Below are positions 1-9,000 of a DNA stretch of 40,496 nt, one piece after another (the first letter of the stretch is position 1; every line of letters starts with the position of its first letter). The notes below the pieces were generated by a model, which was given only the letters and a program-made list of their open reading frames with translations, was not told the origin of the DNA and made no database searches. This DNA is from Shewanella sp. OPT22 (GTDB taxonomy: Bacteria; Pseudomonadota; Gammaproteobacteria; Enterobacterales; Shewanellaceae), in assembly GCF_004168585.1 (NCBI RefSeq), contig NZ_PGVH01000043.1, forward strand, positions 450,703 to 491,198. Reading direction: 5' to 3'. The position numbers were made by a program, and so were the translations under genes.

Positions 1-13
1 ATACATATTTTGT

Positions 14-56
14 TAAAGAAAATTGTCAGAATACAATTAAAAAATTCTCATCCGGA
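14..56 (+). repeat. 43-bp block upstream of tRNA-fMet, copy 1
   Basis: This is the first of three near-identical 43-bp blocks, each ending directly at the 5' end of an fMet tRNA gene. It contains a perfect 6-bp inverted repeat (AATTGT at 21-26, ACAATT at 33-38). The right arm overlaps TACAAT (32-37), a good sigma-70 -10 candidate; TTGTTA at 10-15 is a possible -35 with a 16-bp spacer. Each copy may therefore carry its own promoter, although only the -10 half is conserved in all three copies. Confidence 0.7.
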
Positions 57-133
<77 letters not shown>

Positions 134-216
134 TTTTTAGTTAGAAAGAAAGCTCATCGGGCTCAACTCTCACTAAGCCAGCGAAGGTCATTGATTTAAT
201 TCAACCTCCGTAACCA
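134..216 (+). pseudogene. Decayed tRNA-fMet-like unit U1 (83 bp)
   Basis: This unit starts right after the CCA of tRNA copy 1 and itself ends in TAACCA. Its length (83 bp) equals a 6-nt spacer plus a 77-nt tRNA. It keeps fragments of the fMet sequence (CGGGCTCA, CGAAGGTC, a TTGATT..TTCAACCTCCG T-arm relic), but the acceptor stem no longer pairs and the anticodon arm is disrupted by CTCTCACTAAGCC-like sequence. It lines up without gaps with U2 (501-583) at roughly 80 percent identity by eye. It is almost certainly not a working tRNA. Confidence 0.7.
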
Positions 217-238
217 ATTCTTTATATATCTTTTATAC

Positions 239-281
239 TAAAGAAAATTGTCGGAATACAATTAAAAAATTCTCATCCGGA
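239..281 (+). repeat. 43-bp block upstream of tRNA-fMet, copy 2
   Basis: Second copy of the block, differing from copy 1 by one base (A to G inside the loop of the inverted repeat, now at 246-263). TACAAT at 257-262 keeps the same distance to the tRNA as in copy 1. The -35 region is not conserved. Confidence 0.7.
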
Positions 282-358
<77 letters not shown>

Positions 359-380
359 ATTCTTTGTATATCTATGATAT

Positions 381-423
381 TAAAGAAAATTGTTAGAATA
401 CAATTAAAACTTTCTCATCCGGA
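381..423 (+). repeat. 43-bp block upstream of tRNA-fMet, copy 3
   Basis: Third copy, with a few substitutions. The inverted repeat AATTGT..ACAATT is intact at 388-405 and TACAAT is at 399-404, again ending 19 bp before the tRNA. Conservation of arms and spacing while the loop drifts suggests the element matters, either as a promoter or as a processing hairpin. Confidence 0.7.
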
Positions 424-500
<77 letters not shown>

Positions 501-583
501 ATTCTAGTTACAAGCAAAGCAAATCTGGCTCAACTTTCGCTAAGCCATTGAAGGTTATTAATTCAATTCAACCTCTGTAACCA
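501..583 (+). pseudogene. Decayed tRNA-fMet-like unit U2 (83 bp)
   Basis: Same length and register as U1: it begins right after the CCA of a genuine tRNA and ends in TAACCA. It shares with U1 the segments CTAGTTA/TTAGTTA, GGCTCAACT, CTAAGCCA, GAAGGT and TTCAACCTC. TTACA near its start can pair with TGTAA near its end, a possible relic of an acceptor stem. No standard anticodon arm can be drawn. Confidence 0.65.
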
Positions 584-667
584 TTTCAAGGTAGAAGCAA
601 AGTTTACCGGGCTAAACTCTCACTAAACCAGCGAAGATCATTGATTCAAATCCAGCTCCCGTAATCA
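584..667 (+). pseudogene. Decayed tRNA-fMet-like unit U3 (84 bp)
   Basis: This unit is tandem to U2. It is the least decayed at its 3' end: the T arm and 3' acceptor strand, GATTCAAATCCAGCTCCCG, nearly match the live fMet genes, but CCA has become TCA and the 5' half is lost. It carries the same altered anticodon region (ACTCTCACTAAACC) as U1. This suggests that U1-U3 descend from one already altered ancestor. Confidence 0.65.
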
Positions 668-809
668 ATTTAGTTTATTTTAATAATTCCTCTAAAATTA
701 TTGATCATATCCCATTTTAAGTACTCATTAAGTTGTCTCCCATCCCCTACTCCAATAGACACATTTTTCAGATTGTTTAAGAATTTTTTGAACTGTGCAA
801 TTAAATTAA

Positions 810-829
810 GTTGCCTAAACTAAAGCAAC
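810..829. repeat. Small hairpin 5' of the SatD/DUF3307 pair
   Basis: GTTGC at 810-814 pairs with GCAAC at 825-829 around a 10-nt loop. A very similar but longer hairpin with a related loop lies just after the second gene of the module (2236-2261). It has no T-tract, so it is not called a terminator. Confidence 0.4.
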
Positions 830-838
830 CTTATAAAA

Positions 839-867
839 TTGCTTTAAAAGTTTTAGTTGACTATTAT
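839..867 (+). promoter_or_regulatory. Putative sigma-70 promoter of the SatD/DUF3307 pair
   Basis: TTGCTT (839-844) and TATTAT (862-867) are separated by 17 bp and lie about 28 bp upstream of the first start codon. Both hexamers are good matches to consensus and the spacing is ideal. There is no experimental support. Confidence 0.5.
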
Positions 868-895
868 CTAATCATCAATCATCGGGGCTAAAAAA

Positions 896-1501
896 ATGAT
901 CGCTGTATTAACCGCTGACCTAGTTAACTCGACAAAATTAGAACCAAAAGATTTAGTGAAAACTACGACTTGGTTGCAGGATTACTTTGCTCAAAACTTA
1001 AAGGCACCTCAGACGTTGTCAGCAATATATCGCGGAGATGAGTTTCAACTAGTCTTCAGAAAACCACAACAGGCTCTTTATGAAACTTTACTACTGAAAC
1101 TAAAATTGAAACTCGCTTTCCCATGGAATCAAGACTGTACAATGTCATTAGCTTACGGGCATGCTGACGTTATTACTGATGGGCCTCAAACATCTCAGGG
1201 GCCAGTCTTTGTTACTTCAGGTCGTAACCTTAATAAAACTAAAAAAGGCGACGTGCTCATAAGTTCACCAGTTCAATCAAGCAAAACCTATACATTACTT
1301 TTAAAGCTTATAAATCATCAGCTTGAAAAACTGACAAGATCACAAGTAGAATTACTGACGACTTACATAGAAAATAAATTTCCTGAACACAAAGAATTAG
1401 CCCTAACTACAGGTACATCTAGACAAAACATCAGTAATAGATTGAGTGCAATAGGGGCAGATTTAATAAAGGAATTTGTACAACTAGACGATCATACTTA
1501 A
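896..1501 (+). CDS. SatD-family protein: class III cyclase-like fold plus HTH
   Basis: A 201-residue soluble protein without signal peptide, resembling the SatD family. The N-terminal ~125 residues read like a class III nucleotidyl cyclase. LTADLVNST (5-13) matches the first metal-binding strand, with Asp8. YRGDEFQLVF (45-54) matches the second, with Asp48; the 40-residue spacing is close to that of true cyclases. SLAYGHADV (84-92) sits where the GIHxG strand belongs. GPVFVTSGRNLN (102-113) aligns with the VNxAxRL helix, keeping Arg110 but not the catalytic Asn, and KGDVLIS follows as expected. Residues ~145-190 form a helix-turn-helix (LALTTGTSRQNISNRLSAIG). It is either a divergent cyclase or a nucleotide sensor fused to a DNA-binding domain. 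The DUF3307 gene follows after 18 bp, surely co-transcribed. Family call moderate; cyclase-fold reading is my inference. Confidence 0.65.
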   Translation: MIAVLTADLVNSTKLEPKDLVKTTTWLQDYFAQNLKAPQTLSAIYRGDEFQLVFRKPQQALYETLLLKLKLKLAFPWNQDCTMSLAYGHADVITDGPQTSQGPVFVTSGRNLNKTKKGDVLISSPVQSSKTYTLLLKLINHQLEKLTRSQVELLTTYIENKFPEHKELALTTGTSRQNISNRLSAIGADLIKEFVQLDDHT

Positions 1502-1519
1502 GTTTATAGAGAACAATAA

Positions 1520-2233
1520 ATGGAATTATTATTAGCGCTTATCGCAATTCATACTTTGTGCGACTTTTACCTTCAGCCTAATTCATGGATTGAAGATCGA
1601 TTTAAGAAAAAAATTCATTCTACTGCTTTACTTAAACATATTTCTATTCACTTCATCGCATTCTTGGTTTTTCTATCCATTCTAGATTTTACGCTCACAC
1701 AAGTAATTTCTGTAACTGTATTTATGGCGATATCACATTACCTCATTGATGTTTGGAAAAGTTATCAGCCACGTAATAACCTGTTCTTTATCATTGATCA
1801 GTCATTACACTTTATTGTCATATTATTCTGTTGGTTACTGTTAAAACCTGAAAATCTACAAGCTATTTTTGAAACCTTAGATAAACTTTACTCATTTAAA
1901 AATATAAGCATACTCCTTGCTTATTTACTGGCATGTAAGCCCATTTCGATTCTCATGTCGCTTGGACTAAAAAAATATTCCGATCAAGTTGATAATCATC
2001 TACATGGACTTCAAACTGCAGGAAAATGGATAGGCTACATAGAAAGGTGCTTGATAATTACCTTTATTTTAATAAATCAATTCACTGCTATCGGTTTTTT
2101 GCTCGCAGCAAAAACAATTTTTAGGCTCGGTGACTTGAGTAAAAGTAAAGATATGAAATTGACTGAATACATGATGATAGGAACGCTATTCAGCTTTAGT
2201 GCGGCAATAGCTCTAGGGCTTTTAGCAAAGTAA
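1520..2233 (+). CDS. DUF3307 family polytopic membrane protein
   Basis: A 237-residue protein with about six to seven hydrophobic segments and no signal peptide. The family pattern is visible: His11-x3-Asp15-Phe and Gln19 in the first helix (HTLCDFYLQ), His40 and His44 (LLKHISIHF), SHYLIDVWK with His73 and Asp77, Asp93 and His97, and the C-terminal hallmark EYMMIGTLFS (217-226). Conserved His and Asp residues at the membrane face recall membrane-bound metal hydrolases, but no activity is known for the family. The start is ATG, preceded by AGAGAAC. It is the second gene of a pair with the SatD-like gene, so its role is probably linked to that protein's signal or DNA binding. Confidence 0.75.
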   Translation: MELLLALIAIHTLCDFYLQPNSWIEDRFKKKIHSTALLKHISIHFIAFLVFLSILDFTLTQVISVTVFMAISHYLIDVWKSYQPRNNLFFIIDQSLHFIVILFCWLLLKPENLQAIFETLDKLYSFKNISILLAYLLACKPISILMSLGLKKYSDQVDNHLHGLQTAGKWIGYIERCLIITFILINQFTAIGFLLAAKTIFRLGDLSKSKDMKLTEYMMIGTLFSFSAAIALGLLAK

Positions 2234-2235
2234 AT

Positions 2236-2261
2236 ATGGTTGCCTATAAACAAGCAACCAT
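2236..2261. terminator. Hairpin between convergent DUF3307 and peptide transporter genes
   Basis: An 8-bp perfect stem (ATGGTTGC/GCAACCAT) with a 10-nt loop lies between two convergent genes. The T-tract is weak on both strands, so termination efficiency is uncertain. Its core and loop resemble the hairpin at 810-829. Confidence 0.5.
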
Positions 2262-2275
2262 AATTGATTGAATAT

Positions 2276-3781
2276 CTACCCTTCGTTACGTATATGCTCT
2301 CTCGTTAGTTGATTGAGCTTGGGTAAAACCAATAATGAGATCAATGTGCAACCTAATGCTGCAAAGCCTAGCTTATAAAACAAATCAGTGTAAATGACCA
2401 TTGTTTTGATTGGATCAGTAATGTCGTGAGGCACACTGGCATAGTTTGCAACAAGCCCACCTAGATATTGTGAATTACCTGATGAAACAAAATATGCCCC
2501 CATCATAAACCCACAGATACGTTCAGGTACAAAGCGTGCAATCATTGCTAACCCCAAACCTGAAACCAATAGCTCCCCTAATGAATAGGCTGCATATCCC
2601 CAAACCATTACCCATGAAGATGTTTTACCATTTAAAGCAAAAAGATTTGCTTGAGAGAAAATAAAGAATCCTACAGCCACAACAAAAAAGCCAAGTGAAA
2701 ATTTTATTCCAATAGTAAAATTCACCTTGTTCCTATGAGTCCAGTTATATAACCATGCTAACATTGGACTCATAATCATAATCCAAAGTGGATTCAGTGC
2801 TTGAAACTGCGCTGGCTGCCAGTTCCATAGGTGAACGCCAAAGGCATTAAAACTCCAATCTACGTTTCTTAAAGCGAACAAAGAAAGTGATGTAGATAAC
2901 TGCTGATAGAAGATGAAGAAAAATACACTTTGTAAAGTTAAAATCAGCGCAATGATAAGGCCTGGACGTTCGACTTTCTTAGATTTAGAGATCAGGTACA
3001 AAAATATTATCGCTACAATTACGAAGGCAGAGTATACGAAAAACTTTGCAAGTTGTTCATATTGTAAAATAATGGCTGATGCCCCAACCGTCAAAACACA
3101 CGCAAATAATACAGCAACTAAATGCTTAGTATTAATTGGCTTCTCCTCTACACGGGATCCATATTGCTTTAATGTTCCTTTCATTAAATTGTAGTTAGCA
3201 ATACCAATGAGCAAACCTATAACAGACACGCCAAAAGCACCATGCCACCCAATCTCAGGTCCATACTTTGCGGTCAAGATTTCTTTAATAACAGGAGTAA
3301 CAAGAATAGTGACTGTAGAACCAACATTTACTGACATGTAGTACATCGTAAATGCACTATCGATTTTAGAATTATCACCATGGTAAATTTTACGAACTAG
3401 ATTACCCGCATTGGGTTTAAACAAGCCGTTACCAACAACAATCACACCTAAAGCACTATATAAAAGCCAGTGATTAGTAGATGGAATAGCCATCATTGAG
3501 TAACCAATTATTAAAACAAAGCTGCCTAATTGAAGAGTACGTTTGGTACCTAAAATTTGATCTCCAATCCAACCACCAAAAGCTGGAGAGACGTAAATAA
3601 GAGCTGCTGCAGCACTCCAAACTAAAGTCGCTTTGGAATCGGGAAAGCCAAGCCTCTGCACCATATAATACACGATGATTGACTGCATTCCGATAAAACC
3701 AAAGCGCTCCCAAACCTCAATCAGACAAACGGTCATAAATGAACGAGTTTTGCTAACTGATGGCAGATGCTCTACTGACAT
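2276..3781 (-). CDS. Peptide MFS transporter, POT/PTR2 family
   Basis: A 501-residue inner-membrane protein with about 14 hydrophobic helices that imports di- and tripeptides with protons. The POT signature ExxERF is present in helix 1 (EVWERF, residues 22-27), although the following tyrosines are replaced (GFIGMQ). The loop 2-3 motif GGWIGDQILGTKR (69-81) and the second PTR2 signature (YYMSVNVGS, about 145-155) are clear. The length is normal for bacterial POT proteins. The start is ATG preceded by GGGGTAGGT. It stands alone on the minus strand with a long upstream gap. Together with PepN elsewhere in this window it fits a peptide-using marine lifestyle. Substrate range cannot be deduced. 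Confidence 0.9.
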   Translation of the reverse strand: MSVEHLPSVSKTRSFMTVCLIEVWERFGFIGMQSIIVYYMVQRLGFPDSKATLVWSAAAALIYVSPAFGGWIGDQILGTKRTLQLGSFVLIIGYSMMAIPSTNHWLLYSALGVIVVGNGLFKPNAGNLVRKIYHGDNSKIDSAFTMYYMSVNVGSTVTILVTPVIKEILTAKYGPEIGWHGAFGVSVIGLLIGIANYNLMKGTLKQYGSRVEEKPINTKHLVAVLFACVLTVGASAIILQYEQLAKFFVYSAFVIVAIIFLYLISKSKKVERPGLIIALILTLQSVFFFIFYQQLSTSLSLFALRNVDWSFNAFGVHLWNWQPAQFQALNPLWIMIMSPMLAWLYNWTHRNKVNFTIGIKFSLGFFVVAVGFFIFSQANLFALNGKTSSWVMVWGYAAYSLGELLVSGLGLAMIARFVPERICGFMMGAYFVSSGNSQYLGGLVANYASVPHDITDPIKTMVIYTDLFYKLGFAALGCTLISLLVLPKLNQLTREHIRNEG

Positions 3782-4253
3782 ACCTACCCCACTTTATCTT
3801 GTATTGTGCATTTAAAACTGACTTTACATAACAAGAGTGCGTTGTAGATTTAGTGTAGGTGAAAATTTGATATTGAACTTTTAAATTTCTATTCAATCAA
3901 GACTTCTACACTAAGAATTGGCAAAAGATATGCGGCAAGAATGCTTCCCTGTTTCAATTAACTTTTTCTGACGGCTTCTCTAAGTGCCTCCTTCTTACGC
4001 ACATTTGAACGTGTATATCAGACTAATATTTATGTAACGTAATCACGCTATTACTTGAATACTACACCAAGGTAGAGGTAATAATGATTAATTCGGATTA
4101 ATAAAGACAAGCCAGTACAGCTATTATTCAACTGTGTAATACCAGAATCAAAATAGAAATGAAAACAATTACTAACTTTGGAAGAAGTTGATAAATCTAG
4201 ATGTATTTATAAATATAAGAAATAAGCAGCACAAATAAACATTTAGTGAATAG
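3782..4253. other. Intergenic gap of 472 bp between peptide transporter and zapC
   Basis: I see no convincing gene here. There is no strong terminator behind zapC and no clear consensus promoter for the transporter, although its promoter must lie here. Read on the minus strand, 3987-3993 gives a perfect Shine-Dalgarno AAGGAGG with no start codon at a usable distance. That stretch also gives a 17-codon open frame ending in KKEALREAVRKS and stop, which could be a gene remnant but is too short to call. Confidence 0.5.
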
Positions 4254-4790
4254 TTACGCTGCTGCCTGAGACTTGGATTTTAAAGAGTGTAGTCGATCTT
4301 GCATTACTTTTATCGTATCAAACTGCTTAAGTGTTTTTGTATCATTAAGCTCAGTTTCAGCTGACAAAATCATAACAAGAGTTGCTTGTAAGGTAGACTC
4401 CACAGCTAACACCAACGACTTTTGCCTTGTTTGAGAACATATTAATTCGAACAGCTTTCCTTGTTCGCTATATACACAAACTTGGCTCGATTCAAAAAAC
4501 CAAGATTTAGGCATTTGCGGCTTCAACATAAAATGTGCAGCAGTCGCATTAAGTGCAATTTGCACAAGCACACTTTCAGTACAAGTGAGTACATCTTGTA
4601 GTCTATCGATTAAATCAATATAAAACTTAGCATTTTCAACACTAAACTCCATAACACCTAATGCATCAGGTATAAGTAGTTTCTTTGTATAAGGCGTAAA
4701 AAACTCTAATTCAGGACCAAGCGATAGACTTAATACACCATGTGCATCATTATATTTCCATTGCCAGTCCTTTTTTGGCATTAATAACAT
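4254..4790 (-). CDS. zapC: Cell division protein ZapC
   Basis: 178 residues, soluble. ZapC binds FtsZ and promotes lateral bundling of protofilaments at the Z-ring. The family landmark LKPQMPKSWFF (about 93-103) preceded by NATAAHF is nearly identical to the Escherichia coli protein. The N-terminal W-x-W-x-Y segment (WQWKY), the LLIPDA segment and the C-terminal IKVMQDRL also correspond. I chose the first ATG because AAAAGG lies 8 nt upstream; a second ATG three codons later has poorer spacing. It follows pyrD on the same strand across a 176-bp gap filled with GATC repeats. The pyrD-zapC neighbourhood is typical of gammaproteobacteria. Confidence 0.93.
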   Translation of the reverse strand: MLLMPKKDWQWKYNDAHGVLSLSLGPELEFFTPYTKKLLIPDALGVMEFSVENAKFYIDLIDRLQDVLTCTESVLVQIALNATAAHFMLKPQMPKSWFFESSQVCVYSEQGKLFELICSQTRQKSLVLAVESTLQATLVMILSAETELNDTKTLKQFDTIKVMQDRLHSLKSKSQAAA

Positions 4791-4885
4791 AACAATAACC
4801 TTTTGGGTGACAGTCGAAAATATATTAGACTATTTTTTACACTAATTCAAAGCTTTATTATAATTTGATATATTAAATATATAAA

Positions 4886-4967
4886 GATCGTATTTTATAT
4901 TTAGATCATAACTTGATCAAAACATGAAATACGATCATTTAAAGTGATCTAAATAAAGATTTAGATC
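4886..4967. repeat. Cluster of six GATC sites with nested palindromes, pyrD-zapC gap
   Basis: GATC occurs at 4886, 4904, 4915, 4933, 4946 and 4964, with spacings 18, 11, 18, 13 and 18 bp. The sites are built into inverted repeats: GATCGTATTT (4886-4895) with AAATACGATC (4927-4936), an inner GATCA/TGATC pair between them, and GATCTAAAT (4946-4954) with ATTTAGATC (4959-4967). The last hairpin overlaps the pyrD stop codon. The element could be a Dam/SeqA-type methylation-sensitive site, a folded 3' end of the pyrD mRNA, or both. The layout is seen directly; the function is inference. Confidence 0.8.
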
Positions 4968-5986
4968 TATTTTTTAATTAAATCATTTAAAATATCTTTA
5001 ATTAAGTCAGGGCCTTTATAAATAAAACCTGTATAAATTTGAACGAGTGATGCACCTGCATTCATTTTATCTGTTGCATCTGAACCACTTGATATACCAC
5101 CTACACCGATAATAGGAAGTGCACCATCTAAAGCTTCAGATAGTTTTTGAATAATTACGGTTGATGCCTGAGTCATAGGCCTGCCACTTAAGCCTCCAGC
5201 TTCATTGCCATTCGGTAAATGACTAACGCCTTCTCTACTTAAAGTAGTATTGGTTGCAATAACGCCATCAAATTTATTTTTTATTAACGAGTTTGCAATC
5301 TGTTTAACTTCATCATCATTTAAATCGGGAGCTATTTTTAAAGCTAACGGGACATATTTATTATACTTTTCATTAAGATCTTTTTGTTTAGTTTTTAATG
5401 AGCTTAAAAGATCATCTAATAGACCACCAAACTGTAAAGATCTTAAATCGGGTGTATTAGGTGAGGAAATATTGACCGCAATATATGATGCATAAGGATA
5501 TACTTTTTCCATACAGATCAAATAATCATCTTTTCCACTTTCAACTGGAGTATCTTTATTTTTACCTATATTTACACCAACAATAATATTGGATTTTTTT
5601 GCCTGTAAGTTTTTAACTAAATAATCAACACCGTGATTATTAAAACCCATTCTATTAATAATACCCTCTGCTTTTTCAATACGAAAAAGCCTTGGTTTTT
5701 CATTACCAGGTTGAGGCCTAGGTGTTATAGTACCTACTTCAACAAACCCAAACCCCATTGAATGAAAAGCGTCAATCGCTTCACCATTTTTATCAAGTCC
5801 TGCAGCTAGACCAACGGGATTAGGAAAATCAATACCCATCACGTTCACTGGAACTTTGGCAAAATCATGGCTGTAGAGGCACGAAAAAGGCGTATTGGCC
5901 GTCTTTTTGAGACTTGAGATAGCTAAATCATGCGCTTGCTCCGCATCCATGTTAAACATGAACTTTTTAGCGATGTTATAAAACAT
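4967..5986 (-). CDS. pyrD: Dihydroorotate dehydrogenase (quinone), class 2
   Basis: 339 residues, the usual length for class 2 enzymes. It oxidises dihydroorotate to orotate with quinone as acceptor in de novo pyrimidine synthesis, attached to the inner face of the cytoplasmic membrane through its N-terminal helices ([20 protein letters not shown]). FMN and substrate motifs are present: [33 protein letters not shown], and [13 protein letters not shown] with the class 2 catalytic Ser. Also visible are [11 protein letters not shown] and GVGGISSG, and [11 protein letters not shown] near the end. It precedes zapC on the minus strand. A strong terminator of the upstream NAD-GDH gene separates the two transcription units. 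Confidence 0.97.
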   Translation of the reverse strand: MFYNIAKKFMFNMDAEQAHDLAISSLKKTANTPFSCLYSHDFAKVPVNVMGIDFPNPVGLAAGLDKNGEAIDAFHSMGFGFVEVGTITPRPQPGNEKPRLFRIEKAEGIINRMGFNNHGVDYLVKNLQAKKSNIIVGVNIGKNKDTPVESGKDDYLICMEKVYPYASYIAVNISSPNTPDLRSLQFGGLLDDLLSSLKTKQKDLNEKYNKYVPLALKIAPDLNDDEVKQIANSLIKNKFDGVIATNTTLSREGVSHLPNGNEAGGLSGRPMTQASTVIIQKLSEALDGALPIIGVGGISSGSDATDKMNAGASLVQIYTGFIYKGPDLIKDILNDLIKK

Positions 5987-6018
5987 TCTCGATCCTTTAT
6001 TATTGCTTTTTTATTATC

Positions 6019-6048
6019 AAAAAAAGCCCCAGCATATCGCCAGGGCTT
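6019..6048 (-). terminator. Intrinsic terminator of the NAD-GDH gene
   Basis: On the minus strand a 10-bp stem with two G-U pairs (AAGCCCTGGC against GCTGGGGCTT) closes a GATAT loop and is followed by seven T residues. It lies 18-47 bp past the NAD-GDH stop codon and just before pyrD. Confidence 0.9.
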
Positions 6049-6065
6049 ATATTATCTTATTTTAC

Positions 6066-9000
6066 TTATTTTGAGCCTTCACAATGAAGAACCAATAAAT
6101 TCAGTTCTCTCAGTGCTACAGAGAACTTAGCGAACTCGTGGCCTTGAGAGCTCTTGAAGTCACCTAACATGTGATTCCAACGCTCTAGAAGGTTTTGATG
6201 TTCATCGATCCACTTAGTAATAATGTCACTTGCATCACATTTAGCTTCACAATCAGCCAAAATTGTCCCAGTTAAAGAACGTTGCTGCCAATCTAGCTCT
6301 TCACGATAAGCCGCTCTAGCTAATGCTTGCCAGTGATTTGATACTGGTTGTCCAGTTATTTGAACTAAGAACCAGTGCAGCTCTAGACGTGCACCCAATT
6401 TAAAGTATGTTTCAGCAACTAAAGATACGGGCTTACCACTATTTTCTGTAATTTGTGCAATGTCCAATGCTGGGAACAAAGTAGTCATGCTTGCAATTAC
6501 TTTAGCGACTTCAGGTGTTACATTCTCTTCAATAAGTGAATCAACATCGCCAGCTAGCTCTTGAACTTCGGCTTCTACCATATAGTTGTTGATATTGGAT
6601 TTTAAATCTTCAACTACTGGCTTAAAGAAACTTACTGTTTGTTCAATACTATTACTGCGGTTTCTGTGACGTAACAACCAGCGGATCGCACGACGCATAC
6701 TACGGCGAATCTCATGGAGCATCTCACTTTGAACGACAGCTGCAACACTAAAGTTTAGCTCATCAATTTGCTTGATTAAATCACCTAAGCCGAATACTTC
6801 ACGTGCAATTGTGTAACAAATACCAATTTCAGCAACTGATGCACCTGTTTCATCTTGCATTCGTTGAACAAAATTCAAGCCCATATTATTGACTAATTCA
6901 TTGGCTAACGAAGTAGCAATGATTTCACCACGCAATGGATGTGAAGCCATTTGAGCACTGTACTGCTGTTGTAATTTCTGCGGGAAGTAAGAAATAAGCA
7001 GCTTACTTAGTAACTCATCTTCAGTAATTTCAGGGGTTACTAGCTGTTCTTTCAATACCATTTTTGCATAAGCAACAATAACGGATAGCTCTGGACGAGT
7101 TAAGGCTTTGCCTTTTGCCAGTCGATCAGCCAACTCATCTTCGTTTGGTAAGAATTCAAGCGCTCTATCCAGCTTTCCTTCTTTCTCTAGATGATGAATA
7201 AAGCGAATTTGTTCTTTAAGTTGTTCTGCGCCACGAACTTGCGTAACAGAAATCGAGCGAGTCTGATCTTGACAGTCTTGAAGTACAATTTGACTTACTT
7301 CTTCAGTCATTTCTTCAAGTAAACGGTTACGTTGTTTAACCGTCATTTCACCGTCAGTGACAAGAGCATTAAGTAAAATCTTAATATTTACTTCATTATC
7401 TGAACAATCAACACCACCAACGTTATCCACGAAGTCAGTGTTCATGCGGCCGCCATTTGCAGCGTATTCAATACGGCCAAGCTGAGTACAACCTAAGTTG
7501 CCACCTTCACCGATAACTTTTGCACGAACTTCGTCACCATTAATACGGATAGCATCGTTTGCACGATCTCCAACTTCAGCGTGCGTTTCTGAAGTTGCTT
7601 TAACGTAAGTACCAATACCACCGTTCCAAACAAGATCAACTGGCATTTGCAAAATGGTTTTTAATAATTCATTCGGCGTCATACTAGACTTACTAGTACC
7701 TAACATCTTCTTCATTTCAGCGGAAAGCGAAATTGACTTCGCATGCCTAGAGAAGATGCCACCACCTTTAGAGATCAACTTGCTATTATAATCTTCCCAA
7801 GATGAACGAGGTAAATTAAACAGGCGTTCACGCTCAACATAACTTGCTTCAGCTTCAGGGTTTGGGTCGATAAAGATGTGCATATGGTTAAATGCTGCTT
7901 GCAGTCTAATATGTCGAGACAATAACATACCATTACCAAATACGTCCCCTGCCATGTCACCAACAGCTACACAAGTAAAGTCCGTTGTTTGGCAATCAAC
8001 ACCAATTTCGCGGAAATGACGCTTAACTGACTCCCAAGCACCACGAGCGGTAATACCCATCTTCTTATGGTCATAACCATTACTACCACCAGAAGCAAAT
8101 GCATCACCTAACCAGAAGTTATACTCTTCTGAGATTTCATTAGCGATGTCAGAGAATGTTGCTGTACCTTTATCTGCAGCAACAACCAAATATGGATCAT
8201 CTTCATCGTGACGGACAACATCAACAGGAGGCACAATATCTCCGTTAGAGATGTTATCAGTAATATCCAATAAGCCACGGATAAACATGCGATAGCAGTT
8301 TTGCCCCTCAGCAAAGAAGGCATCACGTCCGCCTTCAGTAGGTAGTTGTTTACAAACAAAACCACCTTTAGCGCCGACAGGAACAATTACAGTGTTTTTA
8401 ACTTGCTGTGCTTTTACAAGGCCTAAAACTTCAGTTCTGAAATCTTCACGACGGTCAGACCAACGTAAACCACCACGAGCAACTTTACCACCTCGTAAAT
8501 GCACACCTTCGATTCTTGTTGAATAAACAAAAATCTCATAATGCGGCAACGGCTTAGGCATTTCAGGAATAAGGTCCGGCTGGAACTTAAATGAAATATA
8601 GTCTTTGGCTTGACCATTACCATTTTGCTGGTAGAAGTTAGTACGCAATGTAGCGTTAATCAAATCAAGGTAACGACGAATAATTCTGTCATCATCAAGG
8701 CTTGAGACTTCATCTAAACGTAAGTTAATTTGTTCAACAAACTTATCTAAAGTTCGAGTCTTAAGTTTTGGATTAAACTTACGGATAAACATTTTCACTA
8801 GCAATTCAGCAATGAAAGGATAACGAGTAAATGTTTCTTCAATATATGATTGACTGAATGTTGCATCAATCTGGCGCATATACTTCGCATAAGCGCGGAT
8901 GACAGATACTTCTCGGCCAGTTAAGCCGGAAGATAAAACGATTCGGTTAAATCCATCATCTTCAAGTTTTTTCTGCCAAACTTGAGATAATGCATTTTGG

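Noticed and set aside
3962-4010. Perfect AAGGAGG and a short frame ending KKEALREAVRKS on the minus strand
   Set aside because: No start codon within reach of the Shine-Dalgarno sequence and too short to identify; possibly a gene remnant.
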